A stretch of DNA of 64,000 nt from Ancylothrix sp036704045 (GCA_036704045.1 DATNQM010000022.1:434001-498000); one strand, 5' to 3'; positions 33,926 to 44,097 are shown, counted from the first letter of the stretch. The notes: generated from the letters alone by a model not told the origin. A program made the numbers and translations.

Positions 33926-36385
33926 TTATCTAAGTGCTAATTCAGGCACTTTTTCAAAAACCGGCATAATTTGGGGATTACCAGTTTCATCGATATCTAC
34001 CAAGACAGAATCACCGTCTTTAATTTTCCCGGCTAAAATAGCTTCAGCGAGTACATCTTCTAACAAACGCATGATAGCGCGACGGAGGGGACGGGCACCA
34101 TAAGCAGGGTCGAAATTTTCTTGAATTAAACGCTCTTTGAATTTGTCTGTAACTTGAGGTTTAATTCCCTGTTCGCCGAGTCGGTTAAAGACTTCGCGGA
34201 GCATGATTTCTACAATGTCTTTTAGTTCGTCTTTGATGAGTGGACGGAAGACAATTGTTTCATCAAGCCGGTTTAAAAATTCCGGTCGGAAAATGCGCTT
34301 AAGTTCGTCATTGACTAGGCTGCAAATTCGCTGATATTGGGCTTCTCCTTGGGCTTCGCTTAGTTCAAAACCGAAGCTATTTCCGCCTTTAGAAATTACT
34401 TGGGATCCGATGTTGGAAGTGAGGATAATTAGGGTGTTTTTGAAGCTAACTGTGCGGCCTTTGGCATCTGTTAACCGGCCATCTTCAAGCAGTTGTAAAA
34501 GCATATTGAAGACATCGGGATGTGCTTTTTCGATTTCATCAAATAGCACAACTGTGTAGGGCCGGCGTCGGACAGCTTCGGTTAGTTGTCCACCTTCATC
34601 AAATCCAATATATCCGGGTGGAGAACCAATCAATTTTGAGATTGTATGGCGTTCCATGTATTCGGACATATCTAATCGAATCATGGCTTTTTCTGAGCCA
34701 AAGAAATAGGCGGCGAGGGCTTTTGTTAGTTCGGTTTTACCAACACCTGTGGGCCCAGAAAATAGGAAACTAGCGATGGGCCGGTTGGGGTTTTTTAAAC
34801 CTACTCTGGCGCGGCGAATGGCGCGAGAAACGGCTTTAACTGCTTCTTCTTGTCCTATTAATCGCTGATGCAATGTATCTTCGATATGCAGCAGCATTTC
34901 CGATTCGGTTTCGGTGAGTTTGCTAACAGGTACACCTGTCCAACTGGCGACAATTTCGGCAATGTCTTCAGAGGTAACTATTGCATCTATTGTTTGCGTT
35001 TTGTTTTGAGAGGCGGTAGCAATTCGGCCTTGAATTTCTAATTCTTTATCTCGCAATTTTCCAGCTTTTTCAAAGTCTTGATCACGCACTGCTGCTTCTT
35101 TTTCCTTGACAATTTTTGGCAGTTCTTGTTTTAGGGCTCTAAGCTCAGGAGATTGTTTGGTATTGCTGAACCGCACACGAGATCCTGCTTCATCAATGAG
35201 GTCGATTGCTTTGTCTGGTAAGAACCTGTCACTGATGTATCTATGGGAAAGTTGGGCGGCGGAAACTAAGGCTTCATCAGAAATTTTTAGTTTGTGATGT
35301 TGTTCGTAGGCTTGTCTTAAACCGTACAAAATTTGTATGGTTTCTTCAACGCTTGGTTCCCCCACTTTTACTGGTTGAAAGCGTCGTTCAAGGGCTGCAT
35401 CTCGCTCTATATGTTTGCGGTATTCATCAAGAGTTGTTGCGCCTAAACATTGGAATTTTCCACGCGATAAAGCGGGTTTTAAAATGTTAGCGGCATCCAT
35501 TCCGCCTTCACTGGCACCGGCACCGATGAGGGTATGAATTTCATCAATGAATAGGATAATATTGCCGGCGTTGCTAATTTCTTGCATGATATTTTTGATG
35601 CGTTCTTCAAATTCGCCGCGAAACCGCGTACCGGCCAATAATGCTCCCATGTCTAAGGAATAAACTTGTTTGTCTTCTAAATTATCGGGTACGTTTTTGT
35701 TGAATATTCGTTGTGCTAAACCTTCAGCAATAGCTGTTTTACCAACTCCTGGTTCCCCAACTAATACTGGGTTATTTTTGGTGCGTCTACCTAATATTTG
35801 AACTATTCGCTCAATTTCTTTTTCTCTTCCTACAACCGCATCTAGCTTACCTTCGGCGGCTAATTTCGTTAGGTTTGTGCTGAATTCATCGAGGGTTAAA
35901 GTTATAGTATCTTTGCGATTTGTTCCAGAGGGGCCTGCGGCTACTGCGGCTATTTCTCCTAAAGTTTTAATTAATTGATTCCGCAGTTTATTACTATCTA
36001 CTCCCATGTTATTAAGAACTTTTGCAGACACTCCTTTGGCGTCGTCTAACAAGGAAAGTAAAATGTGTTCGGGAGCGATAAAATTATGTCCCAATTCTCC
36101 AGATTTATGCAAGGCTGTATCAAAAATTGCTTTAGCTCTCGGTGTCAAAGGAATTTCTGCGGGTACATAACTTGCTCCCCGACCAATAATTTTTTCAACT
36201 TCGATGCGTGCTTTTTTCAAATTAACACCTTGTTCGCCCAGCAGCTTTGCCGCTTTGCTTGTTCCTTCGCCAATAATTCCTAAGAGGACTTGTTCTGTCC
36301 CGACAAAATTTTGTTTAAGCCTACGAGCTTCTTCTTGGGCGAGCAAAATAACTTTAATGGCTGATTGGGTGAAGCGTTCAAACAT
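33926..36385 (-). CDS. clpC: ATP-dependent Clp protease ATP-binding subunit ClpC
   Basis: AAA+ unfoldase that feeds proteins to ClpP/ClpR. 819 residues. Clp_N double repeat (about 1-145, MFERFTQSAIKVILLAQEEA), first AAA domain with Walker A GEPGVGKT (near 211), a UVR-type middle segment (KEKEAAVRDQDFEKAGKLRD, about 420-445), second AAA domain with GPTGVGKT (near 545) and ILLQLLEDGRLTD, and a C-terminal D2-small domain (FDPAYGARPLRRAI). This is the chloroplast/cyanobacterial ClpC type, not ClpB: it has the UVR segment and lacks the long ClpB coiled coil. The ATG at 36383-36385 has AAGGAA about eight bases upstream. Confidence 0.98.
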   Translation of the reverse strand: MFERFTQSAIKVILLAQEEARRLKQNFVGTEQVLLGIIGEGTSKAAKLLGEQGVNLKKARIEVEKIIGRGASYVPAEIPLTPRAKAIFDTALHKSGELGHNFIAPEHILLSLLDDAKGVSAKVLNNMGVDSNKLRNQLIKTLGEIAAVAAGPSGTNRKDTITLTLDEFSTNLTKLAAEGKLDAVVGREKEIERIVQILGRRTKNNPVLVGEPGVGKTAIAEGLAQRIFNKNVPDNLEDKQVYSLDMGALLAGTRFRGEFEERIKNIMQEISNAGNIILFIDEIHTLIGAGASEGGMDAANILKPALSRGKFQCLGATTLDEYRKHIERDAALERRFQPVKVGEPSVEETIQILYGLRQAYEQHHKLKISDEALVSAAQLSHRYISDRFLPDKAIDLIDEAGSRVRFSNTKQSPELRALKQELPKIVKEKEAAVRDQDFEKAGKLRDKELEIQGRIATASQNKTQTIDAIVTSEDIAEIVASWTGVPVSKLTETESEMLLHIEDTLHQRLIGQEEAVKAVSRAIRRARVGLKNPNRPIASFLFSGPTGVGKTELTKALAAYFFGSEKAMIRLDMSEYMERHTISKLIGSPPGYIGFDEGGQLTEAVRRRPYTVVLFDEIEKAHPDVFNMLLQLLEDGRLTDAKGRTVSFKNTLIILTSNIGSQVISKGGNSFGFELSEAQGEAQYQRICSLVNDELKRIFRPEFLNRLDETIVFRPLIKDELKDIVEIMLREVFNRLGEQGIKPQVTDKFKERLIQENFDPAYGARPLRRAIMRLLEDVLAEAILAGKIKDGDSVLVDIDETGNPQIMPVFEKVPELALR

Positions 36386-36894
36386 GGATAATTCCTTGGT
36401 AAGGGGGATTCGAGATTGGGGACTGGTGACTAAATAAAATCTATAGAAAAAGGTTTTTAAAAATCACTAATCACGGCTCTCCGGTTCCTTTAATTTATCT
36501 ACCAACCAACACAAATGACAGTGAGGACAGCCGTAATAGCGGGGAGTATAAGCCGTCTGCTTTTTTGCGCCACTAAACGCTGACTAGGCTTGACTTTGCG
36601 TTTATGGCTGGGCTTTTGTGTTAGGAGGTTTTGTTTTTCTATTATACCTAAATTTTTGTAACTCTGCATAACAAGTGTTTGATGATATTTTCTTGACAAT
36701 AGGAGCGATTTAGGATAAAATATGAGGCGTTGATTATTGATTTTAAAATTTTAAAAATGATTTTCAACTAAGAATTCTTGAGATGGGCATTTAAACAGCA
36801 CTAGTTATCATAATCCTAAAGGATTTTGCAGGATCAAACAACAAAAATTTAATTTGTTTAATGTCAACAATTTACTAGATAAATTTTACAAACT
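36386..36894. other. Intergenic region between clpC and the aldehyde dehydrogenase
   Basis: About 510 bp between divergent genes. It contains the clpC promoter region, a possible small leftward membrane-protein gene (36499-36669) and an AT-rich upstream region for the aldehyde dehydrogenase. A short GGATTCGAGATTGGGGACTG tract near 36406 looks like a degenerate short tandem repeat. Confidence 0.5.
36499..36669 (-). CDS. Possible small basic membrane protein (doubtful)
   Basis: 56 residues if started at the ATG at 36667-36669 (MQSYKNLGIIEKQNLL); an alternative start ten codons earlier exists. The middle is strongly basic (SHKRKVKPSQRLVAQKSRR) and the end is a hydrophobic helix (LILPAITAVLTVICVGW). 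A basic patch before one membrane helix is typical of real small membrane proteins and unlikely in random frames, but no family is recognised and no ribosome site is obvious. It is upstream of clpC on the same strand with 113 bp between. Confidence 0.35.
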   Translation of the reverse strand: MQSYKNLGIIEKQNLLTQKPSHKRKVKPSQRLVAQKSRRLILPAITAVLTVICVGW

Positions 36895-38274
36895 ATGATT
36901 GTTACACCTTCACCAATTGGACAATTAATTAATCAACAACGCAATTTTTTTGCCACCGGCCAAACAAAAGATATTGAGTTTCGGCTTAGCAAATTAAAAC
37001 TTCTCAAACAAGCAATTTTAGATAACAAAGAAGCCGTTATGGCAGCGGTAAAAGCTGACCTTAATAAGCCAGATTTTGAAGCTTACGCAACAGAAGTAGG
37101 AGTCATCCGCGAAGTAGATTATGCCATCAAAAATCTCAAAGCGTGGGTAAAGCCAAAAAAAGTACCCACGTCTTTAGATCAATTTCCTTCGTCTGCATAT
37201 ATTTATCCTGAACCTTTGGGAGTGGTTTTAATTATTGGGCCTTGGAATTATCCTTTTCAATTAATGATTTCGCCCTTAATTGGAGCAATAGCAGCCGGTA
37301 ATTGTGCAGTTTTAAAGCCTTCAGAAATTGCGCCTTATACTTCACGAATTGTGACGCAATTAATTCAAAAAACTTTTGACAAAGAATATATTGCTATTGT
37401 TGAAGGTGATGCCAAAACAGCCCAAGAAATTTTAGCCGAAAAATTTGATCACATCTTTTTCACTGGTGGTACTAAAATCGGTAAAATTGTCATGGAGGCT
37501 GCGGCAAAAAATCTCACTCCTGTGACTTTAGAATTAGGAGGAAAAAGCCCTTGTATTGTTGATGAAGAAATTAATATTGAACATACAGCCAGACGCATTG
37601 TATGGGGGAAATTTATCAATAGTGGTCAAACTTGTATTGCCCCAGATTATCTTTTAGTTGACCGCAAAATTAAAACAGATTTGTTGGCAGAAATGAAAAA
37701 ATGCGTAACAGAATTTTATGGAGAAGATGCAGCACAAAGTCCTGATTATGGAAGAATTATTAATGAGCGACAATTTGACCGCTTGGCATCGTTTATAAAT
37801 AATGGAGAAATAGTAGCCGGAGGAGAAAGTAACCGCAATGAACGTTACATTTCTCCGACTATTTTAGATAAAGTTTCCTGGGATGCGCCGGTGATGGAAG
37901 ATGAAATTTTTGGCCCTATTTTGCCGGTGTTGGAATATAACAATTTAGAAGAAGCCATCAACAAAATCAATGAACGCCCCAAACCTTTAGCTTTGTATAT
38001 TTTTAGCAAAAACGAAAATAAACAAAACAAAGTATTGCGAGAAACTTCATCCGGTGGCGTGTGTATTAACGACACCGTGATGCAAGTTGGAGTTTCAGAA
38101 TTACCCTTTGGCGGAGTAGGAAATAGTGGAATTGGAAGCTATCACGGCAAAGCAAGTTTTGACACATTTTCCCATCAAAAAAGCGTTTTGAAAAAGTCAT
38201 TTTTGATGGATTTAAAATGGCGTTACGCACCCTATGCGGGGAAACTTGACTTAATTAAAAAAATTATCGGCTAA
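36895..38274 (+). CDS. Aldehyde dehydrogenase, class 3 type
   Basis: 459 residues, short class-3 architecture. NAD(P)-binding signature LIIGPWNYPFQLMISPLIGA, FTGGTKIGKIVMEAA, general base Glu in VTLELGGKSPCIV (near 213), and nucleophile Cys in NSGQTCIAPDY (near 247). The C-terminus has a hydrophobic/basic tail (YAPYAGKLDLIKKIIG) as in fatty-aldehyde dehydrogenases. Cyanobacterial homologues oxidise long-chain aldehydes (AldE, made from alka(e)ne metabolism) or apocarotenals; the exact substrate is inferred from family. ATG at 36895. Single gene, followed by a palindromic element and a convergent gene. Confidence 0.93.
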   Translation: MIVTPSPIGQLINQQRNFFATGQTKDIEFRLSKLKLLKQAILDNKEAVMAAVKADLNKPDFEAYATEVGVIREVDYAIKNLKAWVKPKKVPTSLDQFPSSAYIYPEPLGVVLIIGPWNYPFQLMISPLIGAIAAGNCAVLKPSEIAPYTSRIVTQLIQKTFDKEYIAIVEGDAKTAQEILAEKFDHIFFTGGTKIGKIVMEAAAKNLTPVTLELGGKSPCIVDEEINIEHTARRIVWGKFINSGQTCIAPDYLLVDRKIKTDLLAEMKKCVTEFYGEDAAQSPDYGRIINERQFDRLASFINNGEIVAGGESNRNERYISPTILDKVSWDAPVMEDEIFGPILPVLEYNNLEEAINKINERPKPLALYIFSKNENKQNKVLRETSSGGVCINDTVMQVGVSELPFGGVGNSGIGSYHGKASFDTFSHQKSVLKKSFLMDLKWRYAPYAGKLDLIKKIIG

Positions 38275-38278
38275 TTAA

Positions 38279-38371
38279 TTTAACCGTAAATGTAGGCGAT
38301 ATTAGCCATAGCCATGCGTAGCGCTACGCAGATAAACACCGCTAAGGTATTTTGTATCATCTACGGTTAAA
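38279..38371. repeat. Inverted-repeat element with palindromic core
   Basis: Outer arms TTTAACCGTA (38279-38288) and TACGGTTAAA (38362-38371) are perfect 10-bp complements, and a 16-bp perfect palindrome TGCGTAGCGCTACGCA sits between them (38315-38330). The right arm overlaps the stop codon of the leftward gene. It resembles small palindromic repeats in cyanobacterial intergenic DNA and may also act as a bidirectional terminator. Confidence 0.65.
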
Positions 38372-38972
38372 AACCAAACAACCCACTATAGCGTTCTTCT
38401 GCCCAAGGTTCGCCACGTTTATGATAACCATTTCTTTCCCAAAATCCTAAACTTTCACGGTCAAGAAACTCTAAACCATTAATCCATTTTGCACTTTTCC
38501 AGGCATATAAATGAGGAACAACTAAACGCAAAGGACCGCCATGATCGGCCGGCAAAGGTTCGTCATATAAAGTATGAGCAAAAAAGTTTTCTTCTCTGAC
38601 AAAATCATCTAAGGAAATATTTGTTGTGTAACCTCCATAACAATGTTCCATAATATGTACCGCTTTGGGGTCTAATTCAATCAATTTCATAAAGTCTGTA
38701 ACTTTTACTCCCCGCCATTTGACATCAAGTTTAGACCAGCGTGTAACGCAGTGAAAATCTATTGTAAAATCCTGTTGAGGAAGTGCCAAAAAATCATCAA
38801 GTGTAAAAATGGCCGGTTTGGCTAAACCCCACACTTTAAAACGCCATTCTTCGACATTAATTGCTGGAGTATTCCCATAGGTCATAATTGGGAAACCATT
38901 GGTTAAACGCTGTCCAGGGGGGACGCGATCTACCTGTTCGCCTTCTGGCTTTTTGAAAAATTTACCGAGCAT
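38367..38972 (-). CDS. Sulfite-oxidase-like molybdopterin oxidoreductase
   Basis: 201 residues forming a stand-alone oxidoreductase molybdopterin-binding domain. C75 in DFHCVTRWSKLDVKWRG is the molybdenum-ligand Cys of the sulfite oxidase/YedY fold, and MEHCYGGYTTNISLDDFV, LPADHGGPLRLVVPHLYAWK and SAKWINGLEFLD follow in family order. There is no Tat or Sec signal (MLGKFFKKPEGEQ), so unlike YedY it should stay in the cytosol. The physiological substrate is unknown; this group is annotated sulfite oxidase-like oxidoreductase. ATG start. Confidence 0.92.
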   Translation of the reverse strand: MLGKFFKKPEGEQVDRVPPGQRLTNGFPIMTYGNTPAINVEEWRFKVWGLAKPAIFTLDDFLALPQQDFTIDFHCVTRWSKLDVKWRGVKVTDFMKLIELDPKAVHIMEHCYGGYTTNISLDDFVREENFFAHTLYDEPLPADHGGPLRLVVPHLYAWKSAKWINGLEFLDRESLGFWERNGYHKRGEPWAEERYSGLFGF

Positions 38973-39053
38973 TTTTAAACACCTTATTGCACACTTTCAT
39001 TGTTTAGTATAACGCGGGAATAAAAATGTTACAAAGGTATGAATTGATGTTTT

Positions 39054-40391
39054 TTAGACTTGAGAAAGAGGAATTTTAATCACAAATTCTGTACCATCTG
39101 TGGGAGAAGAACAACAAATAATATCTCCTCGGTGTTCTTGGGTGATAATTTGATAGCTAATCGACAAACCTAATCCTGTGCCTTTCCCCACCGGCTTAGT
39201 TGTAAAAAAAGGGTCAAATAAACGAGATTGAACAGTTTCGGGAATTCCACACCCGTTATCTTTAATAGAAATTAAAACATTATTATAATTAGATATTTCA
39301 GTGGTAATCCAAATAGTTGCATTAGGTTCGTTTAAAGATTGCCGACGTTCTTCTAAAGCATCAATCGAATTATTTAAAAGGTGTAAAAAAACCTGATTGA
39401 GCAAACTAGGATAACAGCTTACTTTTGGTAAAGTACCATATTTTTTAATAACTGTTATGGGATAAGTATTTTTTAAAGTGCCCAGCTGATGCCGCAATAA
39501 TAAAAGTGTATTTTCGATGCCTTCATGAATATCTACCCGCTTCATATTAGCTTCATCAAGCCTTGCAAAATTTCGTAAAGACAGAACAATTTGGCGGATG
39601 CGATCTGCTCCTGACTCCATTGAAAGTAGTAATTTTTCTAAATCTTTTACTAAAAAATTAACATCTATTTCCTCCCTAATGGCGTGCAGTTTTTCGCTGG
39701 GAAGACATTCATCTTCGTAGGCTTTAATTAGTCTAACTAGCTCTTTAATATAAGAATTAGCATGGTCTATATTTCCATAAATAAAATTAACAGGATTATT
39801 TATTTCGTGAGCAATTCCTGCTACTAATTGGCCCAAGCTTACCATTTTTTCATTTTGGATAAGTTGAGATTGAGCTAGTTTCAATTCTCTTAAAGTTTGT
39901 TCGCTATGCTCTTTTTCTTTTCGTAGTAAAGCTTCTGTTTGTTGACGTTCTTGGATTTCTTTTTCAAGGGCTAAGTTTTTTTCTTGAAGCTTAATTTGTA
40001 ATTTTCTTAACTTTAAGTGATTTTCAACTCTTAATAAAACTTCAGCAGTTTGAAAAGGTTTTGTAATATAGTCAACACCACCAACCTCAAAGGCTTTTAA
40101 TTTATCAATAACATCATCAAGAGCACTAATAAAAATTACTGGGATTTCGGCGGTTATTTGATTTTGTTTTAGCTGCTGACAAACCTCATACCCATCCATT
40201 TCAGGCATACTTATATCTAGTAAAATGAGATCCGGCAAAGCTTGCTGACAAGCCATCAAGGCTAATTGTCCATTTAAAGATTTGCGAATCATATACCCTT
40301 TTTCTGTTAAAAGTGTAGACAAAACGCGTAAGTTATCAGGCTTATCGTCAATTACCAGAATATTAGCTTTATATTTTTTATTGTTTTTCAT
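39054..40391 (-). CDS. REC-histidine kinase hybrid
   Basis: 445 residues. REC domain (about 9-122, acceptor D59 in LILLDISMPEMDGYE, with K111 in ITKPF), a coiled coil (about 125-180), a HisKA-type dimerisation helix with H195 in AGIAHEINNPVNF, and an ATPase domain with N-box SIDALEERRQS, DNGCGIP and GKGTGLGLSISYQII. The NNP after the phospho-His places it in the HPK4-like group of kinases common in cyanobacteria. Cytosolic, no sensor of its own besides REC, so it probably takes phosphoryl groups from another kinase, perhaps the neighbours. Last of three leftward kinase genes, 79 bp after 40471-44097. Confidence 0.95.
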   Translation of the reverse strand: MKNNKKYKANILVIDDKPDNLRVLSTLLTEKGYMIRKSLNGQLALMACQQALPDLILLDISMPEMDGYEVCQQLKQNQITAEIPVIFISALDDVIDKLKAFEVGGVDYITKPFQTAEVLLRVENHLKLRKLQIKLQEKNLALEKEIQERQQTEALLRKEKEHSEQTLRELKLAQSQLIQNEKMVSLGQLVAGIAHEINNPVNFIYGNIDHANSYIKELVRLIKAYEDECLPSEKLHAIREEIDVNFLVKDLEKLLLSMESGADRIRQIVLSLRNFARLDEANMKRVDIHEGIENTLLLLRHQLGTLKNTYPITVIKKYGTLPKVSCYPSLLNQVFLHLLNNSIDALEERRQSLNEPNATIWITTEISNYNNVLISIKDNGCGIPETVQSRLFDPFFTTKPVGKGTGLGLSISYQIITQEHRGDIICCSSPTDGTEFVIKIPLSQV

Positions 40392-40470
40392 AACACTTAG
40401 GGAAATTACTTACCTTTGTTTTACAAAATTAGTTAAATTATAGACAAAAAATTTAGTAAAATTCACTGTT

Positions 40471-43400
40471 TTATTTTCTGGCTTTTTGAGTTAAAGTTAT
40501 AATTTTATCAAATTGAAAATTATCGGCTAAATTTCTGATAGTGTCCGCCAGAGACCTCTTCTCTTTGGGAATTGTTTCAAGCAACTCTAAAACTATATCA
40601 TCGCTACATTCACTTGCCGCACTTTCTAATTCTGCTAACCATTCAGAAGGCATTTCAGACAGTGAATTTAAAGCTTCATCATCTCCCAATTGGCAGTTAT
40701 AATTCAGTTTCATTTCTGCGTCTTTTGGGTTATTTTCCCATACATATTCAACGGCTAAAACTTCGCTGATTTTTTTTAACAAAATTTCTAGGGGAAAAGG
40801 TTTAGGAACAAAATCATCACAACCGACATCTAAAATGGTTTTTCTCTCTTCTTCAAAAGCACTAGCAGTCAAAGCAATAATCAGAGTTTTAAATGGTGTT
40901 TTAGTACAACTATCCGTTGTTTGATTTTTGTTTAAATTGTAATTTTTTTCCTCCAAATTTCTAATTATTTTGATTGCTTCATAACCATCCATCACCGGCA
41001 TTCTAATATCCATTAAAATCAAATGTGGCTGCCATTCTTGCCAAATTTCTACCGCCTCTTTGCCATTTTCTGCTGCCCGTACAGCAAAACCAATAGGTAC
41101 CAAAATTTTATTTAGTAAAAGCCGACTATCGGCCACATCATCCACAATTAAAATGCGATATTTATTTTCATTCTTTACTAAACCTATGACTTTAGGATTA
41201 AAACTAGAAGAGGCAATTAACTCAGTGTTAGCTAAAGTAATAGAAATGTTAAAAGAAAAAATACTTCCTTGACCTACGGTACTATTAACCGTAATTTTAC
41301 CGCCCATTAACTGCACATATTTTTGACTAATAGGTAAACCTAAACCTGTTCCTTGTTGAGACTTGCGGCCGGTTTCAGTTTGCCCGAAAGGTTCAAATAA
41401 AAGATGAATTTCTTTAGGATCAATACCAGGACCGGTGTCTTCAATTTCAAAGTAAAGCTTGAGGTTTTCACTTTGTGTAATTGATGTTTTATCTTCCGTA
41501 TCACAACTCAAAGCTACACGCAAAATTACATGACCATAATTTGTAAATTTAATAGCATTTGATAATAAATTTAACAACACTTGCCGTAGTTTTCCTTCAT
41601 CAGTTTTTACATATTCGGGAATGCCCATCCCATATTCAAAAACTAGATATAATCCTTTAGCAGCCGCTTTTAATTGTAACATTTGTTCTAAATTTTTCAG
41701 CAGTTGCAGCAAATTAAAACTGTTTTCATTAAAATTTATACGACCGGCCTCAATTTTTGAAACTTCTAAAATATCATCAATAAGTGATAGTAAATGCTCC
41801 CCCGCCCGATTAATTATTCCCAAATTTTTCTGATGTTCATAAGATATAGAATTATCATAACTCATTAATTGACTAAATCCCAAAATAGCATTCAATGGAG
41901 TCCTTAATTCATGACTCATAGCGGCTAAAAATTCGCTTTTTGCTCTGTTAGCAGCATCCGCAGCTAAAACAGCTTTTTGCAAAGCTTCTTCTGCATTTTT
42001 ACGCTCAGTAATATCTGAATGAGTCCCAATAATTCGTAGAGGTTGACCCTCATCTGTCCGATCAATAATTTTCCCACGATCTAAAATCCACTTGTAAGAG
42101 CCATCTTTGCAACGCAAACGTTGTTCATTAATATAAAAAAGCGTTTCTCCCTGAATATGCCGGTCTAAACTTTGATAAACTGTGTTTCTATCATCAGGAT
42201 GCACTAGCCTATCCCATTCGCTCAACCTGCTACTAATTTCAAAATCTTCGTACCCAAGCATTTCTTTCCAACGTTTCGAGTAAAAAACTTCATTAGTTTG
42301 AAGATTCCAGTCCCAAATTCCATCCCCACTACCCTCTATAGCAAATTGCCAACGTTCCTCACTAATTCTTAAAGTTTCTTCCACTTTTTTCTGCTCAGTA
42401 ATATCCTTATTAGTTCCTGTAATTCTTACAGGCTTGCCATTAATATCACGCTCAGAAACTTTGCCCCTACAGAGAATCCATTTCCATTCTCCTGATTTTG
42501 ATCTCAGCCGAAATTCTACTTCATAACAATTAATTTTTCCTTGAAGATAACCATTTAAAGCGTTTTGAAACAATAACAAATCTTCAGGATGCAGCAAAGT
42601 TTTAAAAACATCTAAATTTTCTTTTATTTCGTTTTCTTCATAACCTAGTATTGCTTTCAAAGCGCGATCCCAATACATTTTATCCGTTGTTAAATCCCAA
42701 TCCCACAAGCCTAAACTACTGCCTTCTAAAGCTAAATGTAAACGTTCTTCACTTATGGTTAAAGCCGTTTCTGCTTGTTTTTGAGCCATCATTGAACTAA
42801 TCATTGTGGCAATTGCAGTTACTAAATCCAGCAAGCGCTGATTTTTTGCCATAAAGTTGCGTTTAAAAAAAATTAAAATTACTAATACTTTGTTATCCTT
42901 AATAACCGGCACTGCACAAGCAGTTTTTAACCCTACTTTAAAAGCTAAGTCTTTCCTTAAAAAACTTGTCTCATCAGTCTCATTCAAATTTTCGATCCAT
43001 TCACATTTCCCCGATTTCCAAATTTTTCCAGCCAAGCCTTGATTGGGAGCTAAGGTAATATTTTTACTCTGAATACGGAACTCTTCTAAACTAGAATCAC
43101 GCCCATACCAACCCCAACTAGGCTCCAAATTCTCCCCATTTTCTGACGGAAGCCAAGCTTCGGCAAAATCCCAATCAATTGCTCTACAAATTAATTCTAA
43201 AATTTTTTCTAAAGCGCTATTTACACCCGTAGAATTACTAATAGCTTGGGTTGTTTCCAGCAGTAAACGTAATTCATCTTCTGCTTTTTTACGAGCCGTA
43301 ATATCTCTAGCTACCCACGCCACTGTATTTTCTGAAGTAGGGGCAATACTAGCAAAAAACCAAAGTTCTTCCGTACCTATTTTTAAACTATATTCGCAGT

Positions 43401-44097
43401 TGACAAGTTTCTGGCTTAATAGTGACAACTTGATATAATAGAGAAATTTCTCGGCTGATTCACCAAAAAAAATATCAATAGTGTGACCGATAATATCTAT
43501 TTCTGTTGAATAAAATTTGTGGGGGTTAGTAGGAGCAACTTTAATAAGTTTACCCTCTGCATCAACCATTAGGACAATATCTACCATTGCTTCAAAAAAA
43601 CCGCGTATTTCGTCTTGAGAAGAACGCAGTTTTTCTTCCATCAATAGACGCTCTTTAATTTCTTTTTGTAAGAGATCATTCTGTGTTTTAAGTTGTTTTT
43701 GTAAGCGCAACATCTGTAATTGATTTTCAATTCTGGCTATAACTTCGTCGGTGTAAAACGGTTTAGAAATATAGTCAGCAGCGCCTATGGAAAAACCTTT
43801 AACTTTATCATCTGTTTCGTTTAAAGCACTTAAAAAAATCACCGGAATATGCCGACTTTCTTCATTTTCTTTAAGCCGTGAACAAACCTCATAGCCATTC
43901 ATAGATGGCATCATAATATCTAACAAAATTAAATCAGGCTGCTTTGCTTCAACTGCTGCTAAAGCCATTTGTCCATTACGAATAGGGCGAACATCATAAC
44001 CCTGTCTGGTCAAAACATCTGTTAACAATCGTAAATTATTTAAATCATCATCTACAACTAAAATATTCGCTGGTACTTCTGTTTTTACCAAATTCAT
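40471..44097 (-). CDS. REC-PAS-GAF-PAS-PAS-HK-REC hybrid sensor kinase
   Basis: 1,208 residues. REC1 (about 10-125, D60 in LILLDIMMPSMNGYE), coiled coil, PAS (about 165-270), GAF (about 275-440), two PAS with PAC motifs (about 455-705, VEFRLRSKSGEWKWILCRGK; YKWILDRGKII), HisKA (H near 727 in MSHELRTPLNAILGFSQLM), HATPase (about 830-950, GTGLGLPISQKYV) and REC2 (about 975-1115, D near 1030 in LILMDIRMPVMDGYE). A 65-residue helical tail follows (EWLAELESAASECSDDIVLE). No membrane segment. A phosphoryl group can enter through REC1 or HisKA and leave through REC2. Middle gene of the kinase cluster. Confidence 0.95.
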   Translation of the reverse strand: MNLVKTEVPANILVVDDDLNNLRLLTDVLTRQGYDVRPIRNGQMALAAVEAKQPDLILLDIMMPSMNGYEVCSRLKENEESRHIPVIFLSALNETDDKVKGFSIGAADYISKPFYTDEVIARIENQLQMLRLQKQLKTQNDLLQKEIKERLLMEEKLRSSQDEIRGFFEAMVDIVLMVDAEGKLIKVAPTNPHKFYSTEIDIIGHTIDIFFGESAEKFLYYIKLSLLSQKLVNCEYSLKIGTEELWFFASIAPTSENTVAWVARDITARKKAEDELRLLLETTQAISNSTGVNSALEKILELICRAIDWDFAEAWLPSENGENLEPSWGWYGRDSSLEEFRIQSKNITLAPNQGLAGKIWKSGKCEWIENLNETDETSFLRKDLAFKVGLKTACAVPVIKDNKVLVILIFFKRNFMAKNQRLLDLVTAIATMISSMMAQKQAETALTISEERLHLALEGSSLGLWDWDLTTDKMYWDRALKAILGYEENEIKENLDVFKTLLHPEDLLLFQNALNGYLQGKINCYEVEFRLRSKSGEWKWILCRGKVSERDINGKPVRITGTNKDITEQKKVEETLRISEERWQFAIEGSGDGIWDWNLQTNEVFYSKRWKEMLGYEDFEISSRLSEWDRLVHPDDRNTVYQSLDRHIQGETLFYINEQRLRCKDGSYKWILDRGKIIDRTDEGQPLRIIGTHSDITERKNAEEALQKAVLAADAANRAKSEFLAAMSHELRTPLNAILGFSQLMSYDNSISYEHQKNLGIINRAGEHLLSLIDDILEVSKIEAGRINFNENSFNLLQLLKNLEQMLQLKAAAKGLYLVFEYGMGIPEYVKTDEGKLRQVLLNLLSNAIKFTNYGHVILRVALSCDTEDKTSITQSENLKLYFEIEDTGPGIDPKEIHLLFEPFGQTETGRKSQQGTGLGLPISQKYVQLMGGKITVNSTVGQGSIFSFNISITLANTELIASSSFNPKVIGLVKNENKYRILIVDDVADSRLLLNKILVPIGFAVRAAENGKEAVEIWQEWQPHLILMDIRMPVMDGYEAIKIIRNLEEKNYNLNKNQTTDSCTKTPFKTLIIALTASAFEEERKTILDVGCDDFVPKPFPLEILLKKISEVLAVEYVWENNPKDAEMKLNYNCQLGDDEALNSLSEMPSEWLAELESAASECSDDIVLELLETIPKEKRSLADTIRNLADNFQFDKIITLTQKARK

